Part shown: in pieces, positions 8,875 to 15,798 of the stretch
Position numbering within the stretch: the stretch's first letter is position 1
Layout: every line of letters starts with the position of its first letter
Assembly: GCA_900552645.1 (NCBI GenBank)
Contig: USAN01000002.1
Span: 356,563-420,562, forward strand
Source of the DNA: an uncultured Bacteroides sp.
GTDB lineage: Bacteria > Bacteroidota > Bacteroidia > Bacteroidales > Bacteroidaceae
Length of the DNA: 64,000 bases
Direction of reading: 5' to 3'
The notes under the pieces: model-generated
Database searches by the model: none
What the model saw: the letters and a program-made list of their open reading frames with translations, nothing else
Told to the model about the DNA's origin: nothing
Position numbers and translations under genes: made by a program

Positions 8875-11037
8875 TTATTTCAAATGATCTTCGAAGTATC
8901 TTGTTACATGTTCATATAAATGAACTCTGTCTCTGCCAAACATGTTATGTTCGTCTCCCGGATATACGAAATAATCGGGATGTGTTCCTGAATCTATACA
9001 TGCACGTAAGAATGAATAGCTATGTTGAGGCACACATACAGGATCATTTCCGCCTATTATGATTTCAAGACGTCCTTTAAGATTTCCTGCCTTTAGATTA
9101 AGATTTGCATTCTTATATCCTTCTGGATTACTTTCAGGAGTATCCATATATCTTTCTCCGTACATTACTTCATAATATTTCCAGTCTATTACTGGACCAC
9201 CAGCTACTCCTACCTTAAATACATCCGGATAAGTAAGCATTAGATTAGTGGTCATGAATCCTCCAAAACTCCATCCATGAACTCCCAATCGGTTGCTGTC
9301 TACATATGGTAGTGATTTAAGGAATTCAACTCCTTTAATCTGATCTTTCATCTCTTCTGTACCCAGATTACGGAAGGTGGCATTTTCAAAATCCAATCCG
9401 CGACTTGAACTTCCTCTGTTATCGACGGTTAGCATTACATAACCTTTCTGAGCCATATATATATCCCAGCCTCCTGCCGAATAGTTTCGTACATTACGGA
9501 TAAGTTGTGCATGAGGGCCTCCATAAACATAAATAATTGCTGGATATTTCTTTGTTGGGTCAAAGTTTACAGGCTTTACTAATCTGTAATATAAGTCGGT
9601 CTTACCATCGGCAGCTTTAATTGTACCCACAGAAATATCAGGCATATTATATTTATCCATTGGATTATCTGTAACTAGAAGAGTAATATCTTTCTTTGAC
9701 TTTCCTGTAGATAATATTTTTGTTATAGGTGCAATTGAAGCAGAGGAATACTTGTCAATTATATATTTACCTCCTATAGAAAGCTGAATAGAGTGATTTG
9801 CATCTTTCTCTCCTATAATTTTACGTTTCCCATTTTCAATATTAACACTGAATATATTAGACTGTAATGGAGAAATCTCAGTACTTGTTATTATTACCTC
9901 CTTTGTAGAAGGATTAAAACCTGCAATGCTCTCTACTAGCCAGTTTCCTTTAGTAATCTGTTTTATAAGTTCACCTTCAGTATTGTACAGGTAAAGATGA
10001 TTGAAACCATCTTTCTGACTTTGGTAGATAAATTTATGACTATCCCATGGCAGGAAAATAATAGGATTCTGAGGCTCTACATATTTAGGGTGCTTCTCTT
10101 CAAAGAGGACTTTTTCTTCCTCACCGGTAGTTGCATCATATCTTATAAGTCGGGCATGATTCTGATCACGGTTAAGTTCTATGAGATAGATACTCTTTTC
10201 ATCAGGCGACCAGCTTATATTTGTGAAATATCTGTCAGTAGGATCTCCTGTGTTAAGATAAATACTCTTTTTATTAGCAGGATTATAAATACCGATACTA
10301 ACTTTATGACTAGTCATTCCAGCCATAGGATATTTATCGGGATTCATTACAGCTACTCTTTCCGAAATATCAACCTGAGGGTAATCCGTTACCATAGTCT
10401 CGTCCATCTTATAGAAGGCTAGAAGATTACCTTTCGGACTCCAAAATGTACCTTTTGTTATTCCGAATTCATTGCGGTGAACTGACTGCCCGCATACTAT
10501 TCCTTTTGGCTCATTGGTAACAGCAAACTGCTTGCCATCGGGAGTGGTGACAAACAGATTGTTATCTATTGTATAAGCCAATGAATGACTAATCTTATTC
10601 CAATCCTGGTTGGCAGCCTTTTTCTCTATAGGCTGACTCCATACTAACTCTTTCTTTTCCCAATCTATCAAAGCGCGGCTTTTAGGTGTAGATACAAGAA
10701 TAAGTTTCTCGGAATAAGGAAAAGAGGCATTATAAAAATGACGTAATTCTCCCAAATTACTTTTATTAAGTATATCATTAACCTCTTTAAGAGTTATTAC
10801 ATCAAACTTTTTAGATGGAGATTTTATACTGAATCCTTCAATCTTGTCAATGCCAAGATGCATGTAGGCTTCATCTCCCCATAATTCAAACCACTCTTTT
10901 TTTGGTTGAAGATTATAATAATTATTACCGCCAGGCAGCAGATCTTCTAAAGTAAAACTCTTCTTTTCTTGTGCCATACCGGATAAAAATGTAGTTAATG
11001 TCAATAATAAGAAAATACCTCTTTTAACCAGCTTCAT
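8875..11037 (-). CDS. Dipeptidyl peptidase IV-like serine peptidase (S9B)
   Basis: A 720-residue exported peptidase: signal peptide to about residue 22 (ends MAQ), an N-terminal beta-propeller, then an alpha/beta-hydrolase domain with the catalytic triad visible as Ser590 (GWSFGG), Asp665 (GGNDP) and His697 (DEHNMFG). It should release dipeptides (typically X-Pro) from peptides in the periplasm. Asaccharolytic and gut Bacteroidales commonly carry several such enzymes. It begins six bases after the methyltransferase stop and ends 18 bases before purD. Confidence 0.93.
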   Translation of the reverse strand: MKLVKRGIFLLLTLTTFLSGMAQEKKSFTLEDLLPGGNNYYNLQPKKEWFELWGDEAYMHLGIDKIEGFSIKSPSKKFDVITLKEVNDILNKSNLGELRHFYNASFPYSEKLILVSTPKSRALIDWEKKELVWSQPIEKKAANQDWNKISHSLAYTIDNNLFVTTPDGKQFAVTNEPKGIVCGQSVHRNEFGITKGTFWSPKGNLLAFYKMDETMVTDYPQVDISERVAVMNPDKYPMAGMTSHKVSIGIYNPANKKSIYLNTGDPTDRYFTNISWSPDEKSIYLIELNRDQNHARLIRYDATTGEEEKVLFEEKHPKYVEPQNPIIFLPWDSHKFIYQSQKDGFNHLYLYNTEGELIKQITKGNWLVESIAGFNPSTKEVIITSTEISPLQSNIFSVNIENGKRKIIGEKDANHSIQLSIGGKYIIDKYSSASIAPITKILSTGKSKKDITLLVTDNPMDKYNMPDISVGTIKAADGKTDLYYRLVKPVNFDPTKKYPAIIYVYGGPHAQLIRNVRNYSAGGWDIYMAQKGYVMLTVDNRGSSSRGLDFENATFRNLGTEEMKDQIKGVEFLKSLPYVDSNRLGVHGWSFGGFMTTNLMLTYPDVFKVGVAGGPVIDWKYYEVMYGERYMDTPESNPEGYKNANLNLKAGNLKGRLEIIIGGNDPVCVPQHSYSFLRACIDSGTHPDYFVYPGDEHNMFGRDRVHLYEHVTRYFEDHLK

Positions 11038-11043
11038 ATATGT

Positions 11044-12441
11044 TTATTTTTTGTCTCTGCTACGAAATGTTCTCTTTCTTTCTCCGTCGCCAAATGTTCT
11101 CTTTCTTTCTCCGTCACCGAATGTTCTCTTTCTTTCTCCGTCACCGAATGTTCTTTCACTATTCTCACTTTTTCTTTCTCCGAAAGATCTTCTTCTGTCA
11201 TCACCCCCACGATTCTCGAAATTACCTCGGTTGTTTTTGTTTCGTGGACGTACATCTTCTCGTCGTGGCTTGAATTCGATATCACTGTTTTCTGAACGGA
11301 ATTCTTTGTATTTGCCATCGAATAACTGATATTGACGGAATTCACATTCCAAAGCTCCATTAAAAAGAGGAATCTTTATAGAAGGTTTCAAACCTATTTG
11401 ATCAAAACATTCAGTTCTATAGCTAAGTATCCATGCGTCATTACCAGTGAAAGAGTGTTTAAGGCGTTCGCCTATCATCTGATAAAGTCCGAGTAAATCG
11501 TTGGTAGAGATACGTTCTCCATAAGGAGGATTCATTACAATAATGCTCTTCTCTTTAGGTTGTTCAAACTGTTGGAAAGGTTGTATTCTAAGGATTACAT
11601 CTTTACTTACACCTGCAGCTTTAACATTATGTATAGCTATCTCATTAGCCTTAGGATTATTGTCGAATCCGTAAATCTTATGTTCAAACTCACGTTCCTT
11701 AGAATCATCATTGTATATATTGTCAAACAAATCTTTATCGAAATCTGCCCATTTTTCGAAAGCGAATTCCTTACGGAATACTCCTGGAGCGATATTTCTT
11801 GCAATAAGTGCAGCTTCGACAGGAATAGTACCTGATCCGCACATAGGATCTATAAGATCACATTCACCTTTCCATCCGGTCATCATTATCATACCTGCAG
11901 CAAGTACTTCATTAAGAGGGGCTTCTACAGCTTCTTGGCGATAACCGCGTCTGTGAAGGGATTCTCCACTACTATCAAGTGAAAGAGTACATTTGTTTTC
12001 TGCTACATGAATGTTTATTGCAAGATCTGGATTATTTATTCTTACAGAAGGACGATTTCCTGTTTTATCGCGGAAATAGTCTACAATAGCGTCTTTAACC
12101 TTGTATGCTACGAATTTAGAATGACGGAATTCTGTCGAGAAGACAACAGCATCAACTGCGAAACTGTTATTTACATCAAGATATTTTTCCCATTCTATTG
12201 CTTTTATTGCATCATACACTTCATCTGCGTTTTTAGCGTTGAAATGCTTGATTGGCTTTAATATTCTAATGGCGGTGCGCAGGCAGAAATTTGCTTTGTA
12301 CATCATCTCTTTATCACCCGTAAAAGCCACCATACGTCTACCTATCTCAATATTCCCTGCTCCCAGTTCTGTGAGTTCTTTTGCCAATACTTCTTCCAGC
12401 CCCTGGAACGTTTTGGCTATAAGCTCGAATTCTTCTTTCAT
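11044..12441 (-). CDS. THUMP-domain RNA N2-guanine methyltransferase (RlmL-type) with basic repeat tail
   Basis: A 465-residue protein: N-terminal ferredoxin-like/THUMP RNA-binding part (about 1-155), then a Rossmann methyltransferase domain with DPMCGSGTIPVEAA (198-211, SAM and substrate site) and NPPYGER (304-310, the N-methyltransferase NPPY motif). It matches the N-terminal half of Enterobacterial RlmL, which makes m2G2445 in 23S rRNA, or the related YpsC group. After about residue 385 comes a long, disordered, Arg/Lys/Gly-rich tail ending in three perfect copies of GDGERKRTF. The tail is encoded by a 27-base tandem repeat. It is the first gene of the eight-gene leftward run. Confidence 0.92.
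   Translation of the reverse strand: MKEEFELIAKTFQGLEEVLAKELTELGAGNIEIGRRMVAFTGDKEMMYKANFCLRTAIRILKPIKHFNAKNADEVYDAIKAIEWEKYLDVNNSFAVDAVVFSTEFRHSKFVAYKVKDAIVDYFRDKTGNRPSVRINNPDLAINIHVAENKCTLSLDSSGESLHRRGYRQEAVEAPLNEVLAAGMIMMTGWKGECDLIDPMCGSGTIPVEAALIARNIAPGVFRKEFAFEKWADFDKDLFDNIYNDDSKEREFEHKIYGFDNNPKANEIAIHNVKAAGVSKDVILRIQPFQQFEQPKEKSIIVMNPPYGERISTNDLLGLYQMIGERLKHSFTGNDAWILSYRTECFDQIGLKPSIKIPLFNGALECEFRQYQLFDGKYKEFRSENSDIEFKPRREDVRPRNKNNRGNFENRGGDDRRRSFGERKSENSERTFGDGERKRTFGDGERKRTFGDGERKRTFRSRDKK
11065..11145. repeat. 27-base tandem repeat, three units, in the methyltransferase tail
   Basis: Three head-to-tail units (11065-11091, 11092-11118, 11119-11145) differ at only one or two bases each; a partial, degenerate fourth unit follows to about 11157. 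Each unit encodes nine residues (GDGERKRTF, phase-shifted). It also creates spurious open frames on both strands. Confidence 0.95.
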
Positions 12442-12477
12442 TTTATGAAAATTACGTAATAATCTATATTAAGGTGG

Positions 12478-12508
12478 CAAATTTAATCAAAATTATTCAG
12501 CCATTCAA
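12478..12508 (-). promoter_or_regulatory. Promoter of the eight-gene leftward operon
   Basis: Read leftward, a TTG at 12508-12506 and TAAATTTG (12485-12478) followed by C are separated by 20 bases, the standard Bacteroidota -33/-7 arrangement. The box lies 37 bases before the methyltransferase start codon. Confidence 0.7.
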
Positions 12509-12576
12509 TTATTAGGTTTATTATTGTTGTGTAAATGAGTTAATTTAGCTTTTAATTAATTGAGGTGTAGAATTGG

Positions 12577-12623
12577 TGGCGGTCGATTATTTTTTTTATG
12601 CGGTCAAAAAAAAATGGTCGCCA
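12577..12623. repeat. Imperfect hairpin with T/A-rich stem
   Basis: TGGCGGTCGATTATTTTTTT at 12577 pairs imperfectly with the sequence ending GGTCGCCA at 12623. A related sequence (GGTGGCGACCGACTATTTC) occurs at 14514-14532, so the two copies flank the orphan gene and pseudogene between them. Confidence 0.5.
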
Positions 12624-12780
12624 GAAAAAATAAATTAGAGGCGTTCATTTGTAAGCCAGTGAAGTGTACTGAATTTAGTTACGCTTTTTTTCTTAAAACA
12701 TAAAGCAGTTTACGTGTTATACTTATTATATCTGAACTGCTTTACGTATTTATGAATCTAAAATTAATAAAATCAATTAA

Positions 12781-12895
12781 TGTGTTTTTATATTCCACAC
12801 CTTCACAGTATGGCTTTAAAGCCCCTGTTTATGGGCTAATAGAGTGTGACATTTCTATAGAGAATGTTCACATATCATTCACATATTATTCACAG
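12781..12895 (+). repeat. Structured intergenic element, copy A
   Basis: This stretch aligns with 62705-62817. Identical blocks are TGTGTTTTTATATTCCACA, TTCACA, CCCTGTTYATGGG (the Y differs), GAGTGTGACATTT, GAATGTTCACA, TCATTCACA and ATTCACAG, at spacings that agree within one base. Two hairpins are conserved: CCC/GGG around TGTTYAT (here extended to AGCCC/GGGCT, 12820-12837), and TGTGACATT with AATGTTCACA (12845-12872). It is far from any gene start, 520 bases upstream of the orphan exported protein. Confidence 0.85.
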
Positions 12896-13417
12896 CGGCA
12901 ATAATATTGATAAATATTTACCTCATAGTCGTTAATTTTTACTGTTTAGAATGTAGTTAATAGCGGCATATTACTTGCTGTAAGTTGTTCAAAAGATGAC
13001 TATATAAACATTTCACTACTTTATGGAACATGAAGTGAAGTTTCCAACGACCCTAATATTCTGTAAATAGAAGTACAAGTTATGCCTTAAATAGCGATAA
13101 AACTTTTGTTGTCAGAAGTAATGATGCTCTCTCTAACAAAGAAAATATCATATATTACACATATATGGAATAACTGCACTTTCACGACTTGGTAATAGCA
13201 AGCATGCTACATTGTCAAAAATATGAGAGGGAGAGAATTAAGGACTCTGCTTGTGTTATATTTTTTATACTCATGAGGTGATGATAAAATTCGATGAAAT
13301 CGGTTATTATTAAGTGCTAAATCAAAGTTAAGAAAAGATTAAGGTAAGATGTTTGGATGATTAGTTGTAATTCCGTTACTTTAAAATTCTTTATTTAATT
13401 GATTAACACAGATTTTT

Positions 13418-14098
13418 ATGAAACAGACATTTATTCTATTGCTACTCCTGTTTAGTTCTATTAATTTATTTGCCCAAACAAAATTTATCGAAGGAGGCAT
13501 TAAAAAGTATTCAGTTTCCGAAGTTGGAAAGTTTGATCGCTATTTAGTAACAGGAGCGGCAAACCTTAAGGAGTATGACATTATCAAAATGTTCGAAATG
13601 ATGGGTATATCATCAATTACAGTAGATCTTCCTTCATGCGATGTCCAAAAAGACTTAAAGATTATCATAGATGAATATAAAAATGGCGAGATAATAAAGT
13701 CGGATACTACAGGGTTAGGGAAGAATATTTTTACATACTTCAGAGGAGATACAATATATCAAGATTATTTCGATAAGATGAAAGTATTCATATATAGTAA
13801 AGAAAAAGAAGTGAAGATAAACTTCAATACTCCAGCAATGATATTTGGTAAATCGTTGAAACATTGTAACGATACTACACAACAATATATCTATCATATC
13901 CGTAAATGGGTATATTCTGAGTATTACGATACGAACAAAAGAAAAAATCTTTTTACTTATGCCTCGATGTGGCTTGATAAGAAATATGGCTTTTATCGCT
14001 TCTGCGGTGTGCCTGTGCTGAAAGAGGATGATAAAGACAGTGCGGAGTTACTTCAGGATTCGCCGCATTACTTTACTGTTGGGTATATATTGAAATAA
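13418..14098 (+). CDS. Exported protein of unknown function
   Basis: A 226-residue protein with a clear signal peptide (MKQTFILLLLLFSSINLFAQ, cleavage after about residue 20). The mature part has no domain I recognise; it is mixed alpha/beta in character and lysine/tyrosine-rich. Its stop codon overlaps the ATG of the degenerate TlpA-like fragment downstream (TAATG), which suggests the two were once a coupled pair. It is isolated between long non-coding stretches. The gene is probably real because of the signal peptide and length, but it may itself be a remnant of a mobile or lineage-specific locus. Confidence 0.7.
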   Translation: MKQTFILLLLLFSSINLFAQTKFIEGGIKKYSVSEVGKFDRYLVTGAANLKEYDIIKMFEMMGISSITVDLPSCDVQKDLKIIIDEYKNGEIIKSDTTGLGKNIFTYFRGDTIYQDYFDKMKVFIYSKEKEVKINFNTPAMIFGKSLKHCNDTTQQYIYHIRKWVYSEYYDTNKRKNLFTYASMWLDKKYGFYRFCGVPVLKEDDKDSAELLQDSPHYFTVGYILK

Positions 14099-14424
14099 TG
14101 AGCATTACATATAAAGGGAAAAACAAGATTATAAGTAATCCTAAATTTGAGTCGTAAAACAATGATATCATTGAAATAAAGCAGGTCGAATTGGCGGATA
14201 CTGCTATAATAGTTTGTATAAAAGCCTATTACATCCCTAAATATTGGATTCAGTTGAACTCTGAAGTCGCGCTCTATGATGACAATAACACCAAATATGC
14301 TTTTAAGAGTTGAGAGGGCTTCAAAATGAATTCTCATCTATTTCTGTCCGAGAGTGGTGAGATGGAGTTCTATTTATTCTTTGAACCTATGCATAAGGGT
14401 ATAAAATATTTCAATTTCAAGTAA
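14098..14424 (+). pseudogene. Decayed N-terminal domain of a TlpA/AhpC-type thioredoxin-like protein
   Basis: In the frame of the ATG at 14098, translation gives a recognisable domain interrupted by stops at 14155-14157 (TAA) and 14311-14313 (TGA) and ended at 14422-14424. Diagnostic stretches are VELADTAIIVCIKAYYIPKY, then WIQLNSEVALYDDNN, SGEMEFYLFFEPM and KGIKYFNF, which match the N-terminal domain that precedes the thioredoxin fold in many Bacteroidales TlpA-family disulfide reductases. The thioredoxin part with its CxxC is missing. The reading frame is kept through two point-mutation stops, so decay looks recent. Confidence 0.7.
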
Positions 14425-14538
14425 AATGAGGATGATAGATCTTAGAATATAATGAAAGTCAAACTCGAGCTTTAAGTGATGTAAAATAAAAGTTGCTTAA
14501 TATTACTAACAGGGTGGCGACCGACTATTTCTTATTCG

Positions 14539-14553
14539 ACCAATAACATTGGT
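14539..14553. terminator. Short hairpin between convergent ends
   Basis: ACCAAT-aac-ATTGGT lies between the decayed TlpA-like fragment and the end of cysE. No T run follows on either strand; it is a weak candidate terminator only. Confidence 0.3.
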
Positions 14554-14585
14554 TTAAATACAAAAGAAATCAATTGCCGTCCTAT

Positions 14586-15497
14586 TCACACTTTTCCTTC
14601 TTTCGTTTTTCTCTGTATAATTCTAGCACCTGGAGCTACATCTTCGGTAACCCATATGTTACCTCCAACTGTGGCATCTGTTCCAATTGTAATTCTTCCC
14701 AATATTGTAGCATTGGAGTATATTATTACATTATCTCCAAGAATAGGATGGCGTGGAATACCTTTTATCGGATTTCCGTTTTCGTCCAGAGGAAAACTTT
14801 TGGCGCCAAGTGTAACTCCCTGATATAATTTTACATTATTTCCTATTATACTTGTTGCTCCTATAACTACACCGGTTCCATGATCTATTGTAAAATGATG
14901 CCCTATTTGTGCGCCTGGATGAATGTCTATTCCAGTTTCCGAATGTGCCATCTCTGTTATTATGCGTGGTATTAAAGGAACTCCCAGCAGTAGAAGTTCA
15001 TGAGCTATTCTATAATTGCTTATAGCTCTTATTGCAGGGTAGCAGCTTATTATTTCTCCGAATCCTGTTGCAGCTGGGTCGCCATTATATGCAGCTTCTA
15101 CGTCAGTAGCCAATATTCTTCTCATTTCTGGAAGCTTACTTATGAAACTTGATGCAAGCGCTGCCGCCTTCTCACGGCATTTGTTCTCATTATCTCTTTC
15201 GTCGGAACTGTTATGAGCAAAACATAAACCGGCCTGTATCTGTTCAGTAAGTAGATTGAACAGAGATTCAATGTTTACCCCTATATGATATCCAATAGTT
15301 TGACTGTTTATGGTGGAATTGCCGAAATATCCGGGAAAAATGACCGAACGTGCCAATTCGACAATCTTTTTAAGGACTTTTGCCGAAGGTAACGGTTCAC
15401 CATCTTTATGTTGATGACATAATCCTTTATAAGATTGACTGTCAGAAAGTTCTCTGACAACATCAGTTAGTACGGAGGTGTGGTTTATTGAAGTCAT
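14586..15497 (-). CDS. cysE: Serine O-acetyltransferase
   Basis: A 303-residue protein: an alpha-helical N-terminal part, then a left-handed beta-helix of hexapeptide repeats with DIHPGAQIG and IDHGTGVVIGAT, the acyltransferase site of serine acetyltransferases. It makes O-acetylserine from serine and acetyl-CoA for cysteine synthesis. The start is placed at 15497 (MTSINHTSV) rather than at a longer frame start at 15548, because a -33/-7 promoter (15518-15548) lies between them. Length fits the longer EpsC/CysE type of Bacteroidales. Confidence 0.94.
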   Translation of the reverse strand: MTSINHTSVLTDVVRELSDSQSYKGLCHQHKDGEPLPSAKVLKKIVELARSVIFPGYFGNSTINSQTIGYHIGVNIESLFNLLTEQIQAGLCFAHNSSDERDNENKCREKAAALASSFISKLPEMRRILATDVEAAYNGDPAATGFGEIISCYPAIRAISNYRIAHELLLLGVPLIPRIITEMAHSETGIDIHPGAQIGHHFTIDHGTGVVIGATSIIGNNVKLYQGVTLGAKSFPLDENGNPIKGIPRHPILGDNVIIYSNATILGRITIGTDATVGGNIWVTEDVAPGARIIQRKTKEGKV

Positions 15498-15517
15498 TTT
15501 AAGTAAAATTGATTTGG

Positions 15518-15548
15518 CAAAAGTAACAAAAAACCATATTAATGCCAA
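15518..15548 (-). promoter_or_regulatory. cysE promoter
   Basis: Leftward TTG (15548-15546) and TACTTTTG (15525-15518) followed by C, spacing 20. This sets the cysE start at 15497. Confidence 0.7.
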
Positions 15549-15577
15549 TAAATAATGTTGTTATTGAGATTAAAGAC

Positions 15578-15585
15578 TATTTTTG
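15578..15585 (+). promoter_or_regulatory. -7 box for the 42-residue protein gene
   Basis: TATTTTTG matches the -7 consensus 23 bases before the small gene's ATG; a TTG at 15558-15560 is a possible -33 at slightly short spacing (17). Confidence 0.55.
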
Positions 15586-15608
15586 TATTAATATTATGAT
15601 AATTTGAT

Positions 15609-15737
15609 ATGGTAAATAAGAAAAATCCTTATGCTTATAAGGCAAAAGAGGCATCAGCAAAGAAGGGAAGTGGAAAGCGTATTGGCAAATCTAAGGTTGG
15701 TAAGGCCAATAATCAGCTAAACCGACGCGTTAAGTAA
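15609..15737 (+). CDS. Small basic protein, 42 residues
   Basis: ATG at 15609, TAA at 15735-15737. The protein is about one-third Lys/Arg, with MVNKKNPYAYKAKEAS at the start and RIGKSKVGKANN then NRRVK at the end. It has its own -7 box upstream and a strong hairpin immediately downstream, so it is an independent transcription unit. Composition (Lys/Gly/Ala/Arg, no hydrophobic core) suggests nucleic-acid or ribosome binding by an unstructured chain. I recognise the type as an uncharacterised small protein of Bacteroidales, but no function is assigned. Confidence 0.75.
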   Translation: MVNKKNPYAYKAKEASAKKGSGKRIGKSKVGKANNQLNRRVK

Positions 15738-15745
15738 GAATAAAA

Positions 15746-15781
15746 CAGCCGTTTAGTCTATGGTTTAACTATAACGGCTGC
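15746..15781. terminator. Bidirectional terminator between small basic protein gene and rnr
   Basis: CAGCCGTT (15746-15753) pairs with AACGGCTG (15773-15780), with inner TAGT/ACTA extending the stem. It lies between two convergent genes. Confidence 0.75.
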
Positions 15782-15798
15782 TTAATTATATATACTTT

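Larger units (their letters stand above)
12442..13417. other. Non-coding region of nearly 1 kb
   Basis: No credible gene is seen on either strand. It holds the operon promoter (12478-12508), an A/T-centred inverted repeat (12577-12623), and the 115-base structured element (12781-12895). The rest is AT-rich with no motif I recognise apart from scattered weak hairpins. Confidence 0.7.

Noticed and set aside
11040..11360. Open frames on both strands across the methyltransferase tail
   Set aside because: They arise from the 27-base repeat, which is open in several frames; only the methyltransferase frame continues into a conserved domain.
15498..15548. N-terminal extension of cysE
   Set aside because: The -33/-7 promoter lies inside the extension, and the family start MTSINHT is at 15497.
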